Below, one piece after another: positions 37,031-48,599 of a DNA stretch of 64,000 nucleotides (position 1 is the first letter of the stretch; each line of letters opens with the position of its first letter). A model generated the notes under the pieces. The model was not told the origin of the DNA and made no database searches. It was given only the letters and a program-made list of their open reading frames with translations. Where the stretch lies: positions 496,001-560,000 of the forward strand of contig NC_079882.1 in NCBI RefSeq assembly GCF_029227915.1. Reading direction: 5' to 3'. Made by a program: the position numbers and the translations under genes. The stretch is from Hydractinia symbiolongicarpus (Eukaryota; Cnidaria; Hydrozoa; Anthoathecata; Hydractiniidae).

Positions 37031-40000
37031 TCGTTCAGGAAATGAGTTTACTTCCTGGGTACTTTCTTTGTATACTTTTGACTATACGGGCCGAGTCCGG
37101 GATTTACGAGATATCGCGTGTTTTCGTTTGCCGGCGATTAAACTTCTTTTTTTCAGCGTCTCATCAAAAATGAAAAGGTTTTTGAAAATTACATGTCTCA
37201 TGCGTTTTAGTGCTGAAAAAATAATTTAAAAAATCGTTCGGGAAATGAGTTTACTCCCTGGGTACTTCCTTTGTGTACTTTTGACTATACGAGCCGACTC
37301 CGGGATTTACGGGAAATCGCGGGTTTTCGTTTGCCGGCGATTAAACTTCTTTTATTCAGCGTCTCATCAAAAATAAAATTTTTTTTGAACACTACAAATC
37401 TCATGCGTTTTAGTGTTGAAAAAATAATTTAAAAAATCGTTCAGGAAATGAGTTTACTCCCTGGGTACTTTCTTTGTATACTTTTGACTATACGGGCCGA
37501 GTCCGGGATTTACGGGAAATCGCGGGTTTTCCTTTGCCGGCGATTAAACTTCTTTTATTCGGCGTCTCATCAAAAATAAATTTTTTTTTGAAAACTACCA
37601 GTCTCATGCGTTTTAGTGATGACAAAATACTTTAAAAAATCGTTCGGGAAATGAGTTTACTCCCTGGGTACTTTCTTTGTATACTTTTGACTATACGGGC
37701 CGACTCCGGGATTTACGGGAAATCGCAGGTTTTCGTTTGCCGGCAATTAAACTTCTTTTTTTCAGCGTCTCATCAAAAATGAAAAAGTTTTTGAAAATTA
37801 CATGTCTCATGCGTTTTAGTGCTGAAAAAATAATTTAAAAAATCGTTCGGGAAATGAGTTTACTCCCTGGGTACTTTCTTTGTGTACTTTTGACTATACG
37901 GGCCGACTCCGGGATTTACGGGAAATCGCAGGTTTTCGTTTGCCGGCAATTAAACTTCTTTTATTCAGCGTCTCATCAAAAATGAAAACATTTTTGAAAA
38001 CTACAAATCTCATGCGTTTTAGTGATGAAAAAGTAATTTAAAAAATCGTTCAGGAAATGAGTTTACTCCCTGGGCACTTTCTTTGTATACTTTTGACTAT
38101 ACGGGCCGAGTCCGGGATTTACGGGAAATCGCGGGTTTTCCTTTGCCGGCGATTAAACTTCTTTTATTCAGCGTCTCATCAAAAATGAAAACATTTTTGA
38201 AAACTACAAATCTCATGCGTTTTAGTGATGAAAAAATAATTTAAAAATCGTTCAGGAAATGAGCTTACTCCCTGGGCACTTTCTTTGTATACTTTTGACT
38301 ATACGGGCCGAGTCTGGGATTTACGGGAAATCGCGGGTTTTCCTTTGCCGGCGATTAGACTTATTTTATTCAGCGTCTCATCAAAAATAAATTTTCTTTT
38401 GAAAACTACAAGTCTCATGCGTTTTAGTGATGAAAAAATAATTTAAAAAATCGTTCAGGAAATGAGTTTACTTCCTGGGTACTTTCTTTGTATACTTTTG
38501 ACTATACGGGCCGAGTCCGGGATTTACGAGATATCGCGTGTTTTCGTTTGCCGGCGATTAAACTTCTTTTTTTCAGCGTCTCATCAAAAATGAAAAGGTT
38601 TTTGAAAATTACATGTCTCATGCGTTTTAGTGCTGAAAAAATAATTTAAAAAATCGTTCGGGAAATGAGTTTACTCCCTGGGTACTTCCTTTGTGTACTT
38701 TTGACTATACGAGCCGACTCCGGGATTTACGGGAAATCGCGGGTTTTCGTTTGCCGGCGATTAAACTTCTTTTATTCAGCGTCTCATCAAAAATAAAATT
38801 TTTTTTGAACACTACAAATCTCATGCGTTTTAGTGTTGAAAAAATAATTTAAAAAATCGTTCAGAAAATGAGTTTACTTCCTGGGTACTTTCTTTGTATA
38901 CTTTTGACTATACGGGCCGAGTCCGGGATTTACGGGATATCGCGTGTTTTTGTTTGCCGGCGATTAAACTTCTTTTATTCAGCGTCTCATCAAAAATGAA
39001 AACATTTTTGAAAACTACAAATCTCATGCGTTTTAGTGATGAAAAAATAATTTAAAAATCGTTCAGGAAATGAGTTTACTCCCTGGGCACTTTCTTTGTA
39101 TACTTTTGACTATACGGGCCGAGTCCGGGATTTACGGGAAATCGCGGGTTTTTCTTTGCCGGCGATTAAACTTATTTTATTCAGCGTCTCATCAAAAATA
39201 AATTTTCTTTTGAAAACTACAAGTCTCATGCGTTTTAGTGATGAAAAAATAATTTAAAAAATCGTTCAGGAAATGAGTTTACTTCCTGGGTACTTTCTTT
39301 GTATACTTTTGACTATACGGGCCGAGTCCGGGATTTACGAGATATCGCGTGTTTTCGTTTGCCGGCGATTAAACTTCTTTTTTTCAGCGTCTCATCAAAA
39401 ATGAAAAGGTTTTTGAAAATTACATGTCTCATGCGTTTTAGTGCTGAAAAAATAATTTAAAAAATCGTTCGGGAAATGAGTTTACTCCCTGGGTACTTCC
39501 TTTGTGTACTTTTGACTATACGAACCGACTCCGGGATTTACGGGAAATCGCGGGTTTTCGTTTGCCGGCGATTAAACTTCTTTTATTCAGCGTCTCATCA
39601 AAAATAAAATTTTTTTTGAACACTACAAATCTCATGCGTTTTAGTGTTGAAAAAATAATTTAAAAAATCGTTCAGGAAATGAGTTTACTCCCTGGGTACT
39701 TTCTTTGTATACTTTTGACTATACGGGCCGAGTCCGGGATTTACGGGAAATCGCGGGTTTTCCTTTGCCGGCGATTAAACTTCTTTTATTCAGCGTCTCA
39801 TCAAAAATAAATTTTTTTTTGAAAACTACCAGTCTCATGCGTTTTAGTGATGACAAAATACTTTAAAAAATCGTTCGGGAAATGAGTTTACTCCCTGGGT
39901 ACTTTCTTTGTATACTTTTGACTATACGGGCCGAGTCCGGGATTTACGGGAAATCGCGGGTTTTCCTTTGCCGGCGATTAAACTTCTTTTATTCAGCGTC

Positions 40001-40276
40001 TCATCAAAAATAAATTTTTTTTTGAAAACTACAATTCTCATGCGTTTTAGTGATGAAAAAATAATTTAAAAAATCGTTCAGGAAATGAGTTTACTCCCTG
40101 GGTACTTTCTTTGTATACTTTTGACTATACGGGCCGAGTCCGGGATTTACGAGATATCGCGTGTTTTGGTTTGCCGGCGATTAAACTTCTTTTTTTCAGC
40201 GTCTCATCAAAAATGAAAAAGTTTTTGAAAATTACATGTCTCATGCGTTTTAGTGCTGAAAAAATAATTTAAAAAA
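37031..40276. repeat. Tetramer-rich block (811/812 bp units)
   Basis: Tetramers lie at 38248-39058 (811 bp, one monomer of 202 bp) and 39059-39870 (812 bp). Landmarks are ataaattttcttttg (36971, 38391, 39202), tgaaaaggtttttg (37171, 38591, 39402) and tatacgagccgactcc (with gaaccg in the last). The first pair of each landmark is about seven monomers apart and the second pair four, so the same segment was copied at least twice. Confidence 0.83.
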
Positions 40277-41088
40277 TCGTTCGGGAAATGAGTTTACTCC
40301 CTGGGTACTTTCTTTGTATACTTTTGACTATACGGGCCGAGTCCGGGATTTTCGGGAAATCGCAGGTTTTCGTTTTCCGGCGATTAAGCTTATTTTATTC
40401 AGCGTCTCATAAAAAATGAAAACATTTTTAAAAACTACAAATCTCATTCGTTTTATTGGTGAAAAAATAATTTAAAAAATCGTTCGGGAAATGGGTTTAC
40501 TCCCTGGGTACTTTCTTTGTATACTTTTGACTATACGGGCCGAGTCAGGGATTTACGGGAAATCGCGGGTTTTCGTTTGCCGGCGATTAAACTTCTTTTA
40601 TTCAGCGCCTCATAAAAAATGAAAACATTTTTGAAAACTACAAGTCTCATGCGTTTTAGTGCTGAAAAAATAATTTAAAAAATCGTTCGGGAAACGAGTT
40701 TACTCCCTGGGTACTTTCTTTGTATACTTTTGACTATACGGGCCGAGTCCGGGATTTTCGGGAAATCGCAGGTTTTCGTTTTCCGGCGATTAAGCTTATT
40801 TTATTCAGCGTCTCATAAAAAATGAAAACATTTTTAAAAACTACAAATCTCATTCGTTTTATTGGTGAAAAAATAATTTAAAAAATCGTTCGGGAAATGG
40901 GTTTACTCCCTGGGTACTTTCTTTGTATACTTTTGACTATACGGGCCGAGTCAGGGATTTACGGGAAATCGCGGGTTTTCGTTTGCCGGCGATTAAACTT
41001 CTTTTATTCAGCGCCTCATAAAAAATGAAAACATTTTTGAAAACTACAAGTCTCATGCGTTTTACTGGTGAAAAAATAATTTAAAAAA
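40277..41088. repeat. Dimeric HOR, two copies of 406 bp
   Basis: 40277-40682 and 40683-41088 are near-identical dimers. The first monomer of each carries ggcgattaagcttatttt, which creates an AAGCTT site at 40386 and 40792, and ctcattcgttttattgg. The second has gcgcctcataaaaaatg. Monomer ends differ (agtgctg against actggtg). Confidence 0.87.
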
Positions 41089-42712
41089 TCGTTCGGGAAA
41101 TGGGTTTACTCCCTGGGTACTTTCTTTGTATACTTTTGACTATACGGGCCGAGTCCCGGATTTACGGGAAATCGCGGGTTTTCGTTTGCCGGCAATTAAA
41201 CTTCTTTTATATAGCGTCTCATCAAAAATGAAAACATTTTTGAAAACTATAAGTCTCATGCGTTTTAGTGATGACAAAATACTTTAAAAAATCGTTCGGG
41301 AAATGAGTTTACTCCCTGGGTACTTTCTTTGTATACTTTTGACTAAACGGGCCGACTCCGGGGTTCACGGGAAATCGCGTGTTTTCGTTTACCGGCGATT
41401 AAACTTCTTTTATTCTGCGTCTCATAAAAAATGAAAACATTTTTGAAAACTACAAGTCTCATGCGTTTTACTGGTGAAAAAATAATTTAAAAAATTGTTC
41501 GGGAAATGGGTTTACTCCCTGGGTACTTTCTTTTTATACTTTTGACTATACGGGCCGAGTCCCGGATTTACGGGAAATCGCGGGTTTTCGTTTGCCGGCA
41601 ATTAAACTTCTTTTATTCTGCGTCTCATAAAAAATGAAAACATTTTTGAAAACTACAAGTCTCATGCGTTTTACTGGTGAAAAAATAATTTAAAAAATTG
41701 TTCGGGAAATGGGTTTACTCCCTGGGTACTTTCTTTTTATACTTTTGACTATACGGGCCGAGTCCCGGATTTACGGGAAATCGCGGGTTTTCGTTTGCCG
41801 GCAATTAAACTTCTTTTATTTTGCGTCTCATCAAAAATAAGAACATTTTTGAAAACTATAAGTCTCATGCGTTTTAGTGATGACAAAATACTTTAAAAAA
41901 TCGTTCGAGAAATGAGTTTACTCCCTGGGTACTTTCTTTGTATACTTCTGACTATACGGGCTGAGTCAGGGATTTACGGGAAATCGCGGGTTTTCGTTTG
42001 CCGGCAATTAAACTTCTTTTATTCAACGCCTCATCAAAAATGAAAACCTTTTTGAAAACTACAAGTCTCATGCGTTTTAGTGCTGAAAAAATAATTTAAA
42101 AAATCGTTCGGGAAATCAATTTACTCCCTGGGAACTTTCTTTATATACATACGACTATACGGGCCAACTCCGGGGTTCACGGGAAATCGCGTGTTTTCGT
42201 TTACCGGCGATTAAACTTCTTTTATTCTGCGTCTCATCAAAAATGAGAAAATTTTTGAAAACTACAAGTCTCATGCGTTTTACTGGTGAAAAAATAATTT
42301 AAAAAATCGTTCTGGAAATGGGTTTACTCCCTGGGTACTTTCTTTTTATACTTTTGCATATACGGGCCGAGTCCTGGATTTACGGGAAATCGCGGGTTTT
42401 CGTTTGCCGGCAATTAAACTTATTTTATTTTCCGTCTCATCAAAAATAAAAACATTTTTGAAAACTATAAGTCTCATGCGTTTTAGTGATGACAAAATAC
42501 TTTAAAAAATCGTTCGAGAAATGAGTTTACTCCCTGGGTACTCTCTTTGTATACTTCTGACTATACGGGCCGAGTCAGGGATTTACGGGAAATCGCGGGT
42601 TTTCGTTTGCCGGCGATTAAACTTCTTTTATTCAACGCCTCATCAAAAATGAAAACCTTTTTGAAAACTACAAGTCTCATGCGTTTTAGTGCTGAAAAAA
42701 TAATTTAAAAAA
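41089..42712. repeat. Transition zone between left and right families
   Basis: Eight monomers that mix types. Two neighbouring ones, with ttctgcgtctcataaaaaatg and ttctttttatac, are near copies 203 bp apart (about 41498 and 41701). The monomer near 42113 starts like the diverged gggaactttc-catacgac type but continues as the ccggggttcacggg and gtttaccgg type, so it is a mosaic. Right of here, tcctgggtaatttc and tgctgaaaacataac become common. Confidence 0.75.
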
Positions 42713-45700
42713 TCTTTCGGGAAATCAGTTTACTCCCTGGGAACTTTCTTTATATACATACGACTATACGGCCAAAGCCCGAGATTTACGGGAAATCGCA
42801 GATTTTCGTTTGCCAGCAATTAAACTTCTTTTATTCAGCGTCTCATCAAAAATGAAAACATTTTTGAAAAATTACAAGTCTCATGGGTTTTAGTAATGAA
42901 AAAATAATTTGAAAAATCTTTCGGGAAATGAGTTTACTCCCTGGTTACTTTCTTTGTATACTTTTGACTATACGGGCCGAGTCCCGGATTTACGGGAAAT
43001 CGCGGGTTTTCGTTTGTCGGCGATTAAACTTCTTTTATTCAGCGTCTCATCAAAAGTGAAAACATTTTTGAAAACTACAAGTCTCATGCGTTTTACTGGT
43101 GAAAAAATAATTTAAAAAATCGTTCGGGAAATGCGTTTACTCCCTGGGTACTTTCTTTGTATACTTCTGACTAAACGGACCGAGTCAGGGATTTACGGGA
43201 AATCGCGGGTTTTCGTTTGCCGCGATTAAACTTCTTTTATTCAACGCCTCATCAAAAATGAAAACATTTTTGAAAACTACAAGTCTCATGCGTTTTAGTG
43301 CTGAAAACATAACTTAAAAAATCGTTCGGGAAATGAGTTTACTTCCTGGGTAATTTCTTTGTATACTTTTGTCTATACGGGCCGAGTCCGGGATTTACTG
43401 GAAATCGCGGGTTTTTGATTGCCGGCGATTAAACTTCTTTTATTCAGCGTCTCATCAAAAATGAAAACATTTCTGAAAACTACAAGTCTCATGCGTTTTA
43501 GTGCTGAAAAAATAATTTAAAAAATCGTTTGGGAAATGAGTTTACTTCCTGGGTAATTTCTGTGTATACTTTTAACTATACGGGACGAGTCCGGGATTTA
43601 CGGGAAATCGCGGGTTTTCGTTTGCCGGCGATTAAACCTCTTTTATTCAGCGTCTCATCAAAAATGAAAACATTTTTGAAAACTACAAGTCTCATGCGTT
43701 TTAGTGCTGAAAACATAACTTAAAAAATCGTTCGGGAAATGAGTTTACTTCCTGGGTAATTTCTTTGTATACTTTTGTCTATACGGGCCGAGTCCGGGAT
43801 TTACTGGAAATCGCGGGTTTTTGATTGCCGGCGAGTAAACTTCTTTTATTTAGCGTCTCATTAAAAATGAAAACATTTCTGAAAACTACAAGTCTCATGC
43901 GTTTTAGTGGTGAAAAACTAATTTAAAAAATCGTTCGGGAAGGGAGTTTACTCACTGGGTACTTTCTTTGTAAACTTCTGACTAAACGGGCCGAGACAGG
44001 GATTTGCGGGAAATCGCAGGTTTTCGTTTGCCGGCGATTAAACCTCTTTTATTCAGCGTCTCATCAAAAATGAAAACTTTTTTAAAAAATACAAGTCTCA
44101 TGCGTTTTAGTGCTGAAAAAATAATTTAAAAAATCGTTCGGGATATGAGTTTACTTCCTGGGTAATTTCTTTGTATACTTTTGACTATACGGGCCGAGTC
44201 AGGGATTTACAGAAAATCGCAGGTTTTCGTTTGCCGGCCATTAAACTTCTTTTATTCAGCGTCTCATCAAAAATGAAAACATTTTTGAAAACTACAAGTC
44301 TCATGCGTTTTAGTGCTGAAAAAATAATTTAAAAAATCGTTTGGGAAATGAGTTTACTTCCTGGGTAATTTCTGTGTATACTTTTAACTATACGGGACGA
44401 GTCCCGGATTTAAGGGAAATCGCGGGTTTTCGTTTGTCGGCGATTAAACTTCTTTTATTCAGCGTCTCATCAAAAATGAAAACATTTTTGAAAACTTCAA
44501 GTCTCATGCGTTTTAGTGCTGAAAACATAACTTAAAAAATCGTTCGGGAAATGAGTTTACTTCCTGGGTAATTTCTTTGTATACTTTTGTCTATACAGGC
44601 CGAGTCCGGGATTTACGGGAAATCGCGGGTTTTTGTTTGCCGGCGATTAAACTTCTTTTATTCAGCGTCTCATCAAAAATGAAAACATTTCTGAAAACTA
44701 CAAGTCTCATGCGTTTTAGTGGTGAAAAACTAATTTAAAAAATCGTTCGGGAAATGAGTTTACTCCCTGGGTACTTTCTTTGTATACTTCTGACTATACG
44801 GGCCGAGTCAGGGATTTACGGGAAATCGCGGGTTTTCGTTTGCCGGCGATTAAACTTCTTTTATTCAGCGTCTCATCAAAAATGAAAACATTTTTGAAAA
44901 CTACAAGTCTCATGCGTTTTAGTGCTGAAAAAAAAAAATTTAAAAAATCGTTCGGGAAATGAGTTTACTTCCTGGGTAATTTCTTTATATACTTTTAACT
45001 ATACGGGCCGAGTCCGGGATTTACGGGAAATCGTGGGTTTTCGTTTGCCGGCGATTAAACTTCTTTTATTCAGCGTCTGATCAAAAATGAAAACATTTCT
45101 GAAAACTACAAGTCTCATGCGTTTTAGTGGTGAAAAACTAATTTAAAAAATCGTTTGGAAAATGAGTTTACTCCCTGGGTACTTTCTTTCTATACTTCTG
45201 ACTATACGGGCCGAGTCAGGAATTTACGGGAAATCGCGGGTTTTCGTTTGCCGGCAATTAAACTTCTTTTATTCAGCGTCTGATCAAAAATGAAAACATT
45301 TCTGAAAACTACAAGTCTCATGCGTTTTAGTGGTGAAAAACTAATTTAAAAATCGTTCGGGAAATGAGTTTACTCCCTGGGTACTTTCTTTGTATACTTT
45401 TGACTATACGGGCCGAATCTGGGATTTACGGGAAAGCGCGGTTTTGATTTGCCGGCGATTAAACTTCTTTTATTCAGCGTCTCATCAAAAATGAAAACAT
45501 TTATAAAAACTACATGTCTCATGCGTTTTACTGGTGAAAAAATAATTTAAAAAATCGTTCAGGAAATGAATTTACTCCCTGGGTACTTTCTTTGTATACT
45601 TCTGACTAAACGGGTCGAGTCAGGGATTTACGGGAAATCGCGGGTTTTCGTTTGCCGGCGACTAAACTTCTTTTATTCAGCGTCTCATCAAAAATGAAAA

Positions 45701-46569
45701 CATTTTTGAAAACTACAAGTCTCATGCGTTTTAGTGGTGAAAATTTAATTTAAAAAATCGTTCGGGAAATGCGTTTACTTCCTGGGTAATTTCTTTGTAT
45801 ACTTTTAATTATACGGGCCGAGTCCGGGATTTACGGCAAATCGCGGGTTTTCGTTTGTCGGCGATTAAACTTCTTTTATTCAGCGTCTCATCAAAAATGA
45901 AAACATTTTTGAAAACTACAAGTCTCATGCGTTTTACTGTTGAAAAAATAATTTAAAAAATCGTTCGGGTTATGAGTTTACTTCCTGGGTAATTTCTTTG
46001 TATACTTTGAACTATACGGGACGAGTCCGGGATTTAAGGGAAATCGCGGGTTTTCGTTTGTCGGCGATTAAACTTCTTTTATTCAGCGTCTCATCAAAAA
46101 TGAAAACATTTTTGAAAACTACAAGTCTCATGCGTTTTAGTGCTGAAAACATAACTTAAAAAATCGTTCGGGAAATGAGTTTACTTCCTGGGTAATTTCT
46201 TTGTATACTTTTGTCTATACGGGCCGAGTCCGGGATTTACGGGAAATCGCGGGTTTTTGTTTGCCGGCGATTAAACTTCTTTTATTCAGCGTCTCATCAA
46301 AAATGAAAACATTTCTGAAAACTACAAGTCTCATGCGTTTTAGTGGTGAAAAACTAATTTAAAAAATCGTTCGGGAAATGAGTTTACTCCCTGGGTACTT
46401 TCTTTGTATACTTTTGACTATACGGGCCGAGTTCGGGATTTACGGGAAATCGCGGGTTTCCGTTTGCCGGCGATTAAACTTCTTTTATTCAGCGTCTGAT
46501 CAAAAATGAAAACCTTTTTGAAAACTACAAGTCTCATGCGTTTTAGTGCTGAAAAAATAATTTAAAAAA
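42713..46569. repeat. 19-monomer unit, original copy (3,857 bp)
   Basis: Nineteen monomers starting at 42713, 42917, 43120, 43322 and so on to 46367. It recurs from 46570 at an offset of exactly 3,857 bp. It contains 202-bp monomers (43120 with gccgcgatt; 45151 and 45353), one 204-bp monomer (42713) and one 205-bp monomer (44743, a run of eleven A). The tail aaaacctttttg appears both before 42713 and before 46570, which places the crossover near 42.64 and 46.50 kb. Confidence 0.88.
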
Positions 46570-48599
46570 TCTTTCGGGAAATCAGTTTACTCCCTGGGAA
46601 CTTTCTTTATATACATACGACTATACGGCCAAAGCCCGAGATTTACGGGAAATCGCAGATTTTCGTTTGCCAGCAATTAAACTTCTTTTATTCAGCGTCT
46701 CATCAAAAATGAAAACATTTTTGAAAAATTACAAGTCTCATGGGTTTTAGTAATGAAAAAATAATTTGAAAAATCTTTCGGGAAATGAGTTTACTCCCTG
46801 GTTACTTTCTTTGTATACTTTTGACTATACGGGCCGAGTCCCGGATTTACGGGAAATCGCGGGTTTTCGTTTGTCGGCGATTAAACTTCTTTTATTCAGC
46901 GTCTCATCAAAAGTGAAAACATTTTTGAAAACTACAAGTCTCATGCGTTTTACTGGTGAAAAAATAATTTAAAAAATCGTTCGGGAAATGCGTTTACTCC
47001 CTGGGTACTTTCTTTGTATACTTCTGACTAAACGGACCGAGTCAGGGATTTACGGGAAATCGCGGGTTTTCGTTTGCCGCGATTAAACTTCTTTTATTCA
47101 ACGCCTCATCAAAAATGAAAACATTTTTGAAAACTACAAGTCTCATGCGTTTTAGTGCTGAAAACATAACTTAAAAAATCGTTCGGGAAATGAGTTTACT
47201 TCCTGGGTAATTTCTTTGTATACTTTTGTCTATACGGGCCGAGTCCGGGATTTACTGGAAATCGCGGGTTTTTGATTGCCGGCGATTAAACTTCTTTTAT
47301 TCAGCGTCTCATCAAAAATGAAAACATTTCTGAAAACTACAAGTCTCATGCGTTTTAGTGCTGAAAAAATAATTTAAAAAATCGTTTGGGAAATGAGTTT
47401 ACTTCCTGGGTAATTTCTGTGTATACTTTTAACTATACGGGACGAGTCCGGGATTTACGGGAAATCGCGGGTTTTCGTTTGCCGGCGATTAAACCTCTTT
47501 TATTCAGCGTCTCATCAAAAATGAAAACATTTTTGAAAACTACAAGTCTCATGCGTTTTAGTGCTGAAAACATAACTTAAAAAATCGTTCGGGAAATGAG
47601 TTTACTTCCTGGGTAATTTCTTTGTATACTTTTGTCTATACGGGCCGAGTCCGGGATTTACTGGAAATCGCGGGTTTTTGATTGCCGGCGAGTAAACTTC
47701 TTTTATTTAGCGTCTCATTAAAAATGAAAACATTTCTGAAAACTACAAGTCTCATGCGTTTTAGTGGTGAAAAACTAATTTAAAAAATCGTTCGGGAAGG
47801 GAGTTTACTCACTGGGTACTTTCTTTGTAAACTTCTGACTAAACGGGCCGAGACAGGGATTTGCGGGAAATCGCAGGTTTTCGTTTGCCGGCGATTAAAC
47901 CTCTTTTATTCAGCGTCTCATCAAAAATGAAAACTTTTTTAAAAAATACAAGTCTCATGCGTTTTAGTGCTGAAAAAATAATTTAAAAAATCGTTCGGGA
48001 TATGAGTTTACTTCCTGGGTAATTTCTTTGTATACTTTTGACTATACGGGCCGAGTCAGGGATTTACAGAAAATCGCAGGTTTTCGTTTGCCGGCCATTA
48101 AACTTCTTTTATTCAGCGTCTCATCAAAAATGAAAACATTTTTGAAAACTTCAAGTCTCATGCGTTTTAGTGCTGAAAACATAACTTAAAAAATCGTTCG
48201 GGAAATGAGTTTACTTCCTGGGTAATTTCTTTGTATACTTTTGTCTATACAGGCCGAGTCCGGGATTTACGGGAAATCGCGGGTTTTTGTTTGCCGGCGA
48301 TTAAACTTCTTTTATTCAGCGTCTCATCAAAAATGAAAACATTTCTGAAAACTACAAGTCTCATGCGTTTTAGTGGTGAAAAACTAATTTAAAAAATCGT
48401 TCGGGAAATGAGTTTACTCCCTGGGTACTTTCTTTGTATACTTCTGACTATACGGGCCGAGTCAGGGATTTACGGGAAATCGCGGGTTTTCGTTTGCCGG
48501 CGATTAAACTTCTTTTATTCAGCGTCTCATCAAAAGTGAAAACATTTTTGAAAACTACAAGTCTCATGCGTTTTACTGGTGAAAAAATAATTTAAAAAA
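46570..48599. repeat. Copy of the 19-mer start, one monomer deleted
   Basis: Matches 42713 onward at +3,857 bp up to about 48.1 kb. The monomer at 47991 then has the first half of the one at 44134 (ggatatgag, acagaaaatcgcagg, ggccatt) and the tail of the one at 44337 (aacttcaag, tgctgaaaacataac). One monomer has been removed by an in-register exchange. The monomer at 48397 switches near 48.44-48.53 kb to the tail of the monomer at 46774 (caaaagtgaaaac), the junction of an eight-monomer duplication. Confidence 0.87.

Noticed and set aside
40386-40797. AAGCTT sites at 40386 and 40792 as a sign of an inserted element
   Set aside because: They arise from a single base change (attaagctt for attaaactt) in a duplicated monomer. 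The 203-bp register is unbroken.
42909-43115. 60-73-codon plus-strand frames in the right half (42909, 43529, 44341, 46766, 49009, 52448, 57920 and others)
   Set aside because: All are the same stretch of the monomer read in one frame. A 203-bp period cannot hold a continuous reading frame.
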